A stretch of DNA of 15,390 nucleotides from contig JAQBNY010000312.1 in the NCBI GenBank assembly GCA_028288315.1, positions 1 through 15,390 on the forward strand, read 5' to 3'. Under the pieces are notes generated by a model. It searched no databases and was not told the origin of the DNA. It saw only the letters and a list, made by a program, of their open reading frames with translations. This stretch comes from Mucilaginibacter sp. (GTDB lineage: Bacteria; Bacteroidota; Bacteroidia; Sphingobacteriales; Sphingobacteriaceae). Shown piece after piece: positions 6,943 to 14,571 of this stretch (the stretch's first letter is position 1; each line of letters begins with the position of its first letter). The translations under genes were made by a program, and so were the position numbers.

Positions 6943-6950
6943 TACTTTTG
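6943..6950 (+). promoter_or_regulatory. Bacteroidota -7 promoter element of the FAD oxidoreductase gene
   Basis: TACTTTTG matches TAnnTTTG exactly and ends only 5 bases before the GTG start codon at 6956. A TTG lies upstream at 6916-6918, 24 bases away, slightly beyond the usual spacing. If used, the transcript would start at or next to the start codon. Confidence 0.5.
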
Positions 6951-6955
6951 ATTAA

Positions 6956-8095
6956 GTGGAAGCTAATAATTTTTCATACTGGGAACGTACCGCATTTATT
7001 AATGATGCCGATGTGATTATCATTGGTAGTGGCATTGTGGGCCTGAGCGCAGCCCTGCAATTAAAAACCCGCGAACCCAGGTTAAAAGTATTGGTATTGG
7101 AAAGAGGCTTTTTACCCAGCGGAGCCAGTACCAAAAACGCTGGTTTTGCTTGCTTTGGAACTGTTTCTGAACAACTGGCGGCATTAAAACACACTTCAGA
7201 AGATGAAGTGGTACGATTAGCCAATTATAAATGGCGTGGTCTGCAGCGATTAAGGCAAAACCTGGGCGATGCTAATATAGACTATCATCAATATGGTGGT
7301 TATGAGTTGTTTATGAATGATGAGCAAATTGTTGCCTCTGATGCCATATCCAAAATTGAATACCTAAATAATCTGTTAAAACCAGCTATTGACGGGCATG
7401 ACATATATTCAGTATCGGATGCTAAAATTGCAGGTTTTTGCTTTAATGGTATTAGCCAGATGATTTACAATGCATTTGAAGGACAGATACATACAGGCAA
7501 AATGATGCGTGCTTTATTAAATAAAGTATATGAGCAAAGCATATTGGTTTTAAACAACTGTGCCATATCAGCCATTGAACAGGAAGCGAGCCATATCCGC
7601 CTGACGTCATCGCAAGGAAATTTTAAAACAAATAAAGTGATACTTGCCACTAATGCCTTCGCTAACCAGTTATACCCTAATTTGCAGGTTACACCGGGTA
7701 GAGGACAGGTATTGGTTACCAAACCTATCCCCGGCTTAAAAATAAAAGGTACTTATCATTTTAATGAAGGTTATTACTACTTCAGGAATATTGACGACCG
7801 GGTGCTTTTTGGGGGAGGCCGTAATATTGATTTTAATGCCGAAGCAACACATGCTTTTGGCCATACTGATGCAGTAAAAGATAAACTAACCGGATATTTA
7901 CACAACGTTATCCTTCCTGGTCAAAATGTGGAGATTGATTACTGGTGGAGTGGCATTATGGGGTTTGGTGAACAGATAAGCCCGATTGTAAAAGAAGTTG
8001 AGGCTAATATATTCTGCGCAGTACGTTGCAACGGTATGGGCGTAGCCATGGGTAGCTTAGTAGGAGAAGAAGTGGCGAATTTGGCTTTAAGATAA
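6956..8095 (+). CDS. FAD-dependent oxidoreductase, DadA/DAO family
   Basis: A 379-residue flavoprotein of the D-amino-acid oxidase superfamily. The N-terminal Rossmann unit reads DADVIIIGSGIVGLSAALQL (17-36) with the GxGxxG at 24-29 and the ribose-binding acidic residue in VLVLERG (Glu49). The next conserved loop is GASTKNAGFACFG (56-68). A central substrate domain follows, then VTPGRGQVLVTKP, a GGYELF/GYYYFRNIDDRVLFGGGRN strand set and the C-terminal FAD-contacting GMGVAMGSLVGEEVA near residues 358-372. No signal peptide is seen, so it is likely cytoplasmic. The substrate cannot be read from the sequence: a glycine, sarcosine, D-amino acid or related secondary amine is typical. The start is GTG at 6956; the only nearby upstream ATG (6928) runs into a TGA, and no ATG occurs downstream before the GxGxxG. 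Confidence 0.9.
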   Translation: MEANNFSYWERTAFINDADVIIIGSGIVGLSAALQLKTREPRLKVLVLERGFLPSGASTKNAGFACFGTVSEQLAALKHTSEDEVVRLANYKWRGLQRLRQNLGDANIDYHQYGGYELFMNDEQIVASDAISKIEYLNNLLKPAIDGHDIYSVSDAKIAGFCFNGISQMIYNAFEGQIHTGKMMRALLNKVYEQSILVLNNCAISAIEQEASHIRLTSSQGNFKTNKVILATNAFANQLYPNLQVTPGRGQVLVTKPIPGLKIKGTYHFNEGYYYFRNIDDRVLFGGGRNIDFNAEATHAFGHTDAVKDKLTGYLHNVILPGQNVEIDYWWSGIMGFGEQISPIVKEVEANIFCAVRCNGMGVAMGSLVGEEVANLALR

Positions 8096-8108
8096 TTTAA
8101 TCTTAAAG
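8085..8108 (+). terminator. Hairpin spanning the oxidoreductase stop codon
   Basis: CTTTAAGAT (8085-8093) and ATCTTAAAG (8100-8108) are a perfect 9-bp inverted repeat with a 6-base loop that contains most of the TAA stop codon (8093-8095). With the GC-rich hairpin that starts 3 bases later it may end the transcript. It has no T run of its own, so its role as a terminator is uncertain. Confidence 0.45.
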
Positions 8109-8110
8109 AT

Positions 8111-8182
8111 CCCCTCTTGAGAGGGGCAAGGAGTGTGTTAATAAAGCACATAGAAGAGATCTGTAAACGCCCTCCCCCATTT
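8111..8182. repeat. Intergenic repeat-like element with CCCCTCTTGAGAGGGG palindrome
   Basis: CCCCTC TTGA GAGGGG (8111-8126) is a compact perfect hairpin. It is followed by AAGGAGTGTGTTAATAAAGC and then an unexpected AGAAGAGATCTGTAAAC, and by a C-rich CGCCCTCCCCC (8169-8179) that could be a decayed partner arm. I recall this type of sequence as a dispersed intergenic repeat in sphingobacterial genomes, but only one copy lies here and that could not be tested. The 124-bp gap (8096-8219) between the convergent oxidoreductase and murF genes holds nothing else that I recognise. Confidence 0.45.
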
Positions 8183-8219
8183 AGTGCATTCTGTCACACC
8201 ACACCAAAGGAAGAGTCAT

Positions 8220-9548
8220 TTAAAACAGTTCCACTAACCGCTCTAAAGCCATCCCCCGTGAACCTTTTATTAAAATAGTAGCATTGGTGATTGGTGCTGT
8301 TTTTAACCCAACAATAGCATCCTCTGCCGTAATATAAAATGTAGTATTAATGAGATTGGTGTTCTGCACCTCGGTTTGCTGGCTGGAAAATTCTTTGCCT
8401 ATAAATATCCGCTCATCCACCTGTGCATTCATTGCTTTTTCAATAACTGCGGTATGCTCAATTGCAGCTTCATTACCCATCTCAAACATATCGCCTAATA
8501 TCAGCACCTTACGGTCGGCCTGCATATTGTCCACGTTTTCAATAGCTACAAACATGCTGCTTGGGTTGGCATTGTAAAAATCACAAATGAGTGTGTTTGT
8601 TGCCGTTTGCATAATTTGTGAGCGGTTATTTTTAGGCTGATAGCCTTCAATGCCGTTGTTTATTTCATCTGTGGTCAATTCAAAATAAGTACCCACACAA
8701 ATAGCTGCAAGAATATTATCAAGATTGTAAGCACCCGTTAGCTGTGTTTTCACATTATATGATGCACTTTGCTGGTTGTTCCATTTCAAAGTAAGGAAGG
8801 GCGAATTTTCCAGTAATTTTCCGCTTACTAAATTATTAGGATTAAGATTTTTACCATAATAAACCACATTTTTTAATCCGCGATCTTGGTGCATTTTTAA
8901 TAAGATAGTGTCATCGCTATTAACAAATGCTATACCTCCGTCTTGTCCCAAATAGTCATAAAGTTCCCCTTTCCCTTTTTTTACACCTTCAACTCCACCA
9001 AAACCTTCTAAATGAGCCTTGCCTACATTAGTAATTATGCCGTGCGTGGGCTGGGCAATGCCGCAAAGCAGCTCAATTTCTTTTTGATGATTGGCTCCCA
9101 TTTCTATCACCGCCATTTGATGTGAGCTATTGATGCTTAAAATAGTTAGTGGTACACCAATGTGGTTATTTAAGTTACCCTGCGTTGCCAATGTTTTAAA
9201 TCGTTGTAACAATACAGCGTTAATCAATTCCTTAGTGGTTGTTTTACCATTGGTACCGGTAAGGCCAATTACTGGGATGTTCAACTGCCTGCGATGATAA
9301 GTGGCAAGCTGTTGTAAAGCAGTTAATACATCATCCACCAAAAGAAATTTATCTCCGGTTTTATAATCAGGATTATCAATTATAGCATAAGCAGCACCAG
9401 CCTCTATAGCCTTTTGTGCAAAGGTATTTGCATCAAACTTATCGCCTTTTAAAGCAAAAAAGAGGCTGCCTTTAGTAATTTTGCGTGTATCGGTACTGAT
9501 AACAGGATGCTGTAGGTATAGCTGGTATAATTGTTCGGTAGTGGTCAT
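8220..9548 (-). CDS. murF: UDP-N-acetylmuramoyl-tripeptide--D-alanyl-D-alanine ligase
   Basis: Adds the D-Ala-D-Ala dipeptide to UDP-MurNAc-tripeptide with ATP, the last cytoplasmic step of the peptidoglycan precursor. The 442-residue protein shows the Mur ligase order: an N-terminal substrate domain with STDTRKITKGSLFFALKGDKFD (18-39), the ATP loop GLTGTNGKTTTKE (95-107), then GNLNNHIGVPLT (124-135), EMGANHQKEIELL (149-161), ITNVGKAHLEGFGG (172-185), and the C-terminal domain with DFYNANPSSM, LILGDMFEMGNEA and a final ILIKGSRGMALERLVE. STDTRKI together with NPSSM is typical of MurF rather than MurC, D or E. It stands outside a dcw cluster. It begins 51 bases after recQ on the same strand and may be cotranscribed with it. 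Confidence 0.96.
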   Translation of the reverse strand: MTTTEQLYQLYLQHPVISTDTRKITKGSLFFALKGDKFDANTFAQKAIEAGAAYAIIDNPDYKTGDKFLLVDDVLTALQQLATYHRRQLNIPVIGLTGTNGKTTTKELINAVLLQRFKTLATQGNLNNHIGVPLTILSINSSHQMAVIEMGANHQKEIELLCGIAQPTHGIITNVGKAHLEGFGGVEGVKKGKGELYDYLGQDGGIAFVNSDDTILLKMHQDRGLKNVVYYGKNLNPNNLVSGKLLENSPFLTLKWNNQQSASYNVKTQLTGAYNLDNILAAICVGTYFELTTDEINNGIEGYQPKNNRSQIMQTATNTLICDFYNANPSSMFVAIENVDNMQADRKVLILGDMFEMGNEAAIEHTAVIEKAMNAQVDERIFIGKEFSSQQTEVQNTNLINTTFYITAEDAIVGLKTAPITNATILIKGSRGMALERLVELF

Positions 9549-9581
9549 GTGTTATTGGGCTTAAACATTTTAAAGATAATA

Positions 9582-9619
9582 GCTTTTGGCTTTCCGCTTT
9601 TAACTTTCCGCCTTTTGCT
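9582..9619. repeat. Short CTTTCCGC direct repeat at the recQ/murF junction
   Basis: CTTTCCGC occurs at 9590-9597 and 9604-9611 within a low-complexity run of GC-TTTT-CCGC type (GCTTTTGGC, CTTTCCGCTTTT, AACTTTCCGCCTTTTGC). On the minus strand it covers the last codons of recQ (YKQKAES) and its stop codon. The core TTCCGCTTT is shared with the tandem repeat at 5978-6010. Confidence 0.5.
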
Positions 9620-11756
9620 TATAATTCATCCAGGCAATAACGGCTTTAATTTCGCCATAAGAATAATCATCGCCTAAAATTTCTTTTAATGGCGATAGTT
9701 TATCGTTGCCATAGCTTTCAACCGCGTCTTTAATAGCCGGTATTTTCTCCTGTGCAACAATTTCAGATACATCCAGTTCGCCGGTTTGTACAAAATTATT
9801 TAAATGGCCTTCAATTGTTGTGGGCGATAAGCCACGTTCAAGCGCTATCTCGGTAACTGTTTTACCTTCTTTATATAGTGTGAACGTAGCTTTAAAAGTA
9901 TCTGATGTGCGTGCGGGTTTTTTTGATTTAGTTTTTGATGTGCGTTTTTTAGCTTTCTGATCTATTTTAGATACCAGGCCGTTTTCTTTACTGTAAGTAT
10001 TGATCACCGCTAAAAACTCACGGCCATATTTTGCCAGTTTAACATCGCCAAAGCCGGAGATCAACCTTAGCTCATCCATTTTCTGCGGCAGGTAAGTGGC
10101 TATTTCTAATAAGGTAGCATCTGACAGGATAATATAGGCTGGTAAGTTTTCGCTAATTGCAATTTCCTGGCGCTGCTTGCGCAATTGGTTCATTAACCCG
10201 GCATCAAAGCTTACTTCTTCCTGTTCTTTTTCTTCGATGGTTTGTGCGGCTATCAGCTCAACCTTTTCTAATCCTTTTAAAACGGCTTCGCTTTTGGTAG
10301 TTAGCTTTAAAGCGGAATAGCCATCATCACTTAATTTAAAATAACCCATGGCTATCAATTCGCGGAAATATCGCATCCAATCGGCGCGACTAATATCAGC
10401 GCCAGCACCATAGGTTTTAAGCTGCTTATGTTCTTCCCAAATCTTTTCGCGTTTAGATCCACGTAAAAAATCAATCACATAAGCACTGCCAAAGCGTTCC
10501 TTTAAACGTGCAACTGCCGATAAGGCCTTTTGAGCAATGAGTGTGCCATCAAACTTTACAAACTCGCTCAGGCAAAAATCACATGAACCACAATTATCAG
10601 GAAAAGGCTCATCAAAATAATGCATCAAGTACTGACGGCGACAGGCATGCAGCTGGCAATAATCCACCATGTCATCCAACTTCTTCAGCATAATAGCGCT
10701 TTGTTCGGCATTGTTGTCTACCATGGCAAAGCTTTTTAGCTTTATAGCATCGCCTGGTGAATACAACAGCAAAGCATCGGATGGTAAACCATCCCTGCCT
10801 GCACGGCCTGTTTCCTGGTAGTAGCCCTCAATATTCTTTGGCAAATCAACATGCACAACAAAGCGCACGTTTGATTTATTGATACCCATCCCAAATGCAA
10901 TGGTGGCCACCATTATCTTTACTTCATCCTTTAAAAAAGCTTCCTGATTGTGCGCCTTTACCTCATTGTTTAACCCAGCGTGGTAAGCTTCGGCTGCGTA
11001 GCCCTCATCTTTAAGGTCTGCGGCCAATGCCTCGGTTGATTTACGGGATAAGCAGTAAATAATCCCTGAATCTTCTTTTCGCTCACTCAAAAAATTTAAA
11101 AGCTGATCAAAGCTTTTAGTTTTTTGGTGAACACGGTAAGTTATATTTTCGCGGTTGAATGAAGAGATAAATACTGCCGGCTCATGCAGGTTTAACTTAT
11201 CCAATATATCTTTCTGGGTAAGCTTATCGGCAGTGGCGGTAAGGGCTATTACAGGTACGCCCGGAAACTCATTTTTTAAACCCGCCAGCATGAGGTACTC
11301 CGGGCGAAAATCATGTCCCCATTGCGAGATACAATGCGCTTCGTCAATAGCTATTTGTACTATATTAAGGGTACGCAAGAAGGTCATCAAACGGTCGTCT
11401 TTCCCAAACAAACGTTCCGGCGCAATGTAAAGTAAACGCAGTTCGTTATTTTTTAGCTGAACGGCTATATCTTTCTGTTCCTCGGGGTTTTGGCTGGAAT
11501 TTAAAAAGGCAGCAGGTATACCACTTAAGTTCAGGCTATCAACCTGATCCTTCATTAAAGCTATTAGCGGAGATATAACAATGGTGATGCCGTTTAACAA
11601 TACCGCCGGTAACTGGTAGCATAATGATTTACCACCACCGGTAGGCATCAGCACCATTACATCTTTCTTATCTAAAACACGCTTAATGATGGCTTCCTGC
11701 GAATGCCTGAAATTGCTGTAACCGAAATATTTTTGAAGAGCCTGTAGTGGTGTCAT
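9600..11756 (-). CDS. recQ: ATP-dependent DNA helicase RecQ with C-terminal helix-turn-helix extension
   Basis: A 3'-5' DNA helicase of recombinational repair. The 718 residues show, in order: FRHSQEAII (16-24, Q motif), Walker A TGGGKS (39-44), SPLIALMKDQV (62-72), DEAH (138-141) with CISQWGHDFRPEY, ALTATA (171-176), YCLSRKSTE (234-242), ATIAFGMGINK (284-294), and motif VI QETGRAGRDG (314-323). The RecQ-C-terminal region has the zinc cysteines C372 (ACRRQYLMHYF), C389, C392 and C395. A winged-helix region and an HRDC domain at about 520-595 follow. After a basic linker (KKRTSKTKSKK) comes a further domain at about 617-715 with a helix-turn-helix look (GKTVTEIALERGLSPTTIEGHL), as in HTH_40-bearing RecQ proteins. 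E. coli RecQ has about 610 residues and lacks this end. Start at 11756 (MTPLQALQKYFGY) matches the family. Confidence 0.97.
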   Translation of the reverse strand: MTPLQALQKYFGYSNFRHSQEAIIKRVLDKKDVMVLMPTGGGKSLCYQLPAVLLNGITIVISPLIALMKDQVDSLNLSGIPAAFLNSSQNPEEQKDIAVQLKNNELRLLYIAPERLFGKDDRLMTFLRTLNIVQIAIDEAHCISQWGHDFRPEYLMLAGLKNEFPGVPVIALTATADKLTQKDILDKLNLHEPAVFISSFNRENITYRVHQKTKSFDQLLNFLSERKEDSGIIYCLSRKSTEALAADLKDEGYAAEAYHAGLNNEVKAHNQEAFLKDEVKIMVATIAFGMGINKSNVRFVVHVDLPKNIEGYYQETGRAGRDGLPSDALLLYSPGDAIKLKSFAMVDNNAEQSAIMLKKLDDMVDYCQLHACRRQYLMHYFDEPFPDNCGSCDFCLSEFVKFDGTLIAQKALSAVARLKERFGSAYVIDFLRGSKREKIWEEHKQLKTYGAGADISRADWMRYFRELIAMGYFKLSDDGYSALKLTTKSEAVLKGLEKVELIAAQTIEEKEQEEVSFDAGLMNQLRKQRQEIAISENLPAYIILSDATLLEIATYLPQKMDELRLISGFGDVKLAKYGREFLAVINTYSKENGLVSKIDQKAKKRTSKTKSKKPARTSDTFKATFTLYKEGKTVTEIALERGLSPTTIEGHLNNFVQTGELDVSEIVAQEKIPAIKDAVESYGNDKLSPLKEILGDDYSYGEIKAVIAWMNYKQKAES

Positions 11757-11840
11757 TTGTTGGATGGTACAAATGTGCGGATTTTTGTTTAACCGGAATT
11801 GCCCTCCGGATGATTAAACCTCAAAAAAATATTTTAAATT

Positions 11841-11849
11841 TAGCCTTTG
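11841..11849 (+). promoter_or_regulatory. Possible -7 element of the M14 peptidase gene
   Basis: TAGCCTTTG resembles TAnnTTTG with one extra spacer base and ends 19 bases before the ATG at 11869. The divergent 112-bp gap also holds a small CCGGA/TCCGG inverted repeat (11793-11797, 11805-11809) and, for recQ on the minus strand, CACATTTG (11777-11770, one mismatch to consensus). All are weak calls. Confidence 0.3.
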
Positions 11850-11868
11850 CTACCTTAACTTTCCATTC

Positions 11869-14370
11869 ATGATAAAAAAATTACTTTCTGTATTTGTACT
11901 TTCTCTTTTTGTAACAGCAGGATTCGCCCAAAACATTCAATCGCCCGAGCAATTTTTGGGTTATAAGCCAGGCGAGCAATATACACCACATCATAAAATT
12001 GTTGACTATTTTAAATACATAGCCAGTGCATCAAAAAACACAAAGCTGCAGCAATTTGGCACCACTAATGAAGGCAGGCCACTATTGGCAATGTTTATAG
12101 CATCTGACGAAAACATTGGCCGCTTAGAAGAGATAAGGCATAACAATCTGCGTTTAGCCGGAATGGAAGGCGGTACACCATTAGCTAACGCGCCTGAAAT
12201 AACGTGGTTAAGCTATAATGTGCATGGCAATGAGCCGGCATCAAGCGAGGCCGCCATGTGGACCTTGTTTGATATGGTTGACCCTGCCAACACCCGCACA
12301 AAGGCATGGCTGAAAAATACCATTGTAGTTATTGACCCTTGTTTAAACCCCGATGGCCGTGACCGTTACGTGAATTTTTATAATTCGGTTAAAGGGTTAA
12401 TGCCAGATGCTTCCCCAACATCGCGCGAACATTCTGAACCATGGCCGGGTGGCCGTGTTAATCATTATTATTTTGATTTGAACCGCGACTGGGCATGGCA
12501 GGCACAAAAAGAAACACAGGCTCGTGTTGGCTTATATAATCAATGGTTGCCACAAGTTCATGTTGATTTTCATGAGCAGGGTATAAATGCACCATACTAC
12601 TTTGCCCCGGCTGCGGAACCATATCATAAAGATATTACGCAATGGCAACGCGATTTCCAGGTGACTATTGGTAAAAACAACGCTAAAGATTTTGACAAGA
12701 ATGGCTGGATGTATTTTACCAAGCAAGAGTTTGACCTACTTTATCCGTCATATGGCGATACTTATCCGTTATACAACGGCTCAATCGGAATGACCTATGA
12801 ACAGGGCGGTATAAGTGGAGGTCTTGCAGTGGTTACCCGCAATGGCGATACCTTAACATTAGTACAACGTGTTGCACATCACCACTCAACCGGCATCAGC
12901 ACTATTGAAACGGCATCAGAAAACGCAGCAAAACTAAAGGACGAGTTTAAAAAGTTTTATGATAATAGCCGTACCAACCCTCCGGGCGAATACAAAACAT
13001 ACATTATTAAGAACGATAACAACGAAAAAACCGATATGCTTGCCAAAATGCTAAGCAGAAACGGTATTAAATATGGTTTCGGACTGGCTAATAAGTCGGT
13101 TACCGGATACAACTATTTTACTGATAAAACAGAACAATATAACGTTGGCCCTAATGATCTGGTAATAAACGCTTATCAGCCAAAATCGGTATTACTACAT
13201 GTATTATTGGAGCCTCGTACATTTATTCCTGACTCTGCCACTTATGATATTACAGCATGGGCGCTTCCTTATGCTTATGGCCTAAAAGCTTATGGCTTAA
13301 AAGAATCATTAAAACCGGCTAATACCAACTGGAGTATTACTAAGTCACAGGCATTGGCCAATACGCAGGCTTATGCGTATGTATCGGCATGGCAGTCTGT
13401 TGCTGATGTTAGGTTTTTAGCTGCTTTGCTTAAAAAGAACGTAAAAGTACGTTATACCGAAAAGCCCTTTGAAGCTGGGGGTAAAAAATTTACAGCAGGA
13501 TCTTTAATTATTACCAAGGCAAGTAATGACCGTACAGATTTTGACCAGATAGTTACCCAAACAGCGGCAGAGCTTGGTCATGAACTGGTACCACTTTCAT
13601 CGGGCTTTGTTGATAAAGGGAATGATATTGGATCTGATGCCATACGCCTTATTAAACAGCCAAGGGTTTTACTTGTTGCGGGCGAAGGAGTAAACTTCGA
13701 AGCAATGGGCGAGGTTTGGCACCTGTTTGAGCAGCAGCTAAAGTACCCTATTACATTAGTGCGTTATCAGGATTTGGGCCGTACAAGATTGTCTGATTTT
13801 GATGTGGCTATCTTCCCGGATGGACGCTATCAGGATTTCCCTTCAGAGAAATTGCAAAGCTGGATCCGTGATGGCGGTAAGCTAATTGCTATTGATAACG
13901 CGGTTGCGTTATTAGCAGACAAGAAAGGGCCGTTTTTGAAGAAAAAGGAAGAAAAAGAGAAGAAGGATGACGCTAAAGATAAAATTGTAAGCGTAAAAAA
14001 ATATTCAAATCGTGAGCGAGATGCGTTATCAGACAACATAGCAGGTGCTATATTTAAACTGGATATTGACAATACCCACCCGTTAGCTTTTGGCCTGCCA
14101 GAATATTATTACTCATTAAAAATGAATGATGATATATATGAACTTTTAGGTGAAGATAGCTGGAATGTAGGAACTGTTAAAAAGAATAGCTATGTATCTG
14201 GTTTTGCTGGATATAAATCAAAGCAAAAAATAGTAAATGGTATGCTGCTTGGCGTACAGTCAATGGGCCGCGGCTCGGTTGTATATTTAGTGGACGATCC
14301 ATTGTTCCGCAGTTTTTGGGAAAACGGTAAACTGCTGTTTAGCAACGCTGTGTTTATGGTAGGGCAATAA
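11869..14370 (+). CDS. Secreted M14-family zinc carboxypeptidase-like protein with GATase-like C-terminal region
   Basis: An 833-residue exported protein. Residues 1-20 are a signal peptide (KK, then LLSVFVLSLFV, cleavage at GFA|Q). The M14 domain spans about 30-345: zinc motif HGNE (His119, Glu122), NPDGRDRY (160-167), FDLNRDW (202-208), the third-ligand region VHVDFHEQG (His231 or His235) and the catalytic glutamate in MTYEQGG (Glu311). Active-site residues therefore look intact. Residues about 595-690 read VLLVAGEGVNFEAMGEVW, FDVAIFPDGRYQ and WIRDGGKLIAIDN, a class-I glutamine-amidotransferase-like fold without an evident catalytic Cys, as seen in many large Bacteroidota M14 proteins. A Lys/Glu-rich run (KKKEEKEKKDDAKDK, 691-705) interrupts the C-terminal part. 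It ends without a recognisable type IX sorting domain or lipobox, so a periplasmic location is most likely. Substrate unknown. Confidence 0.92.
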   Translation: MIKKLLSVFVLSLFVTAGFAQNIQSPEQFLGYKPGEQYTPHHKIVDYFKYIASASKNTKLQQFGTTNEGRPLLAMFIASDENIGRLEEIRHNNLRLAGMEGGTPLANAPEITWLSYNVHGNEPASSEAAMWTLFDMVDPANTRTKAWLKNTIVVIDPCLNPDGRDRYVNFYNSVKGLMPDASPTSREHSEPWPGGRVNHYYFDLNRDWAWQAQKETQARVGLYNQWLPQVHVDFHEQGINAPYYFAPAAEPYHKDITQWQRDFQVTIGKNNAKDFDKNGWMYFTKQEFDLLYPSYGDTYPLYNGSIGMTYEQGGISGGLAVVTRNGDTLTLVQRVAHHHSTGISTIETASENAAKLKDEFKKFYDNSRTNPPGEYKTYIIKNDNNEKTDMLAKMLSRNGIKYGFGLANKSVTGYNYFTDKTEQYNVGPNDLVINAYQPKSVLLHVLLEPRTFIPDSATYDITAWALPYAYGLKAYGLKESLKPANTNWSITKSQALANTQAYAYVSAWQSVADVRFLAALLKKNVKVRYTEKPFEAGGKKFTAGSLIITKASNDRTDFDQIVTQTAAELGHELVPLSSGFVDKGNDIGSDAIRLIKQPRVLLVAGEGVNFEAMGEVWHLFEQQLKYPITLVRYQDLGRTRLSDFDVAIFPDGRYQDFPSEKLQSWIRDGGKLIAIDNAVALLADKKGPFLKKKEEKEKKDDAKDKIVSVKKYSNRERDALSDNIAGAIFKLDIDNTHPLAFGLPEYYYSLKMNDDIYELLGEDSWNVGTVKKNSYVSGFAGYKSKQKIVNGMLLGVQSMGRGSVVYLVDDPLFRSFWENGKLLFSNAVFMVGQ

Positions 14371-14402
14371 AAGGCAGTAGGAAGTTGAAGATTTAAATAA
14401 AT

Positions 14403-14497
14403 ATGTCATTGCGAGGAACGAAGCAATCTCGTCACATGCTAAGTAGTAATGCATGGGCTATGAGATTGCCGCGTCGTTTCACTCCTCGCAATGACAT
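14403..14497. repeat. 95-bp imperfect palindrome of the GTCATTGCGAGGA type
   Basis: The outer arms, starting ATGTCATTGCGAGGA (14403-14417) and ending TCCTCGCAATGACAT (14483-14497), are perfect 15-bp reverse complements. Inside, ACGA/TCGT (14418-14421, 14474-14477), CAATCTC/GAGATTG (14424-14430, 14462-14468) and CATGC/GCATG (14435-14439, 14451-14455) continue the stem around an 11-base loop. A run of T follows at 14500-14505. This GTCATTGCGAGGA...AATGAC theme is a familiar dispersed palindromic repeat in many bacterial genomes, probably a small non-autonomous element that encodes no protein. Placed 32 bases after the M14 stop, its hairpin may also end that transcript. The rest of the 201-bp gap has only a small GTTAGC/GCTAAC inverted repeat (14527-14532, 14542-14547). 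Confidence 0.85.
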
Positions 14498-14571
14498 GGT
14501 TTTTTGTTGGGAGGTTTGTAAGAGAGGTTAGCTGTTATATTGCTAACTGTCAACCGCTCATTGCAAACTAA

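Noticed and set aside
11869..14370. Type IX secretion cargo
   Set aside because: The last residues (LLFSNAVFMVGQ) belong to the preceding fold and do not form a type A or B C-terminal sorting domain.
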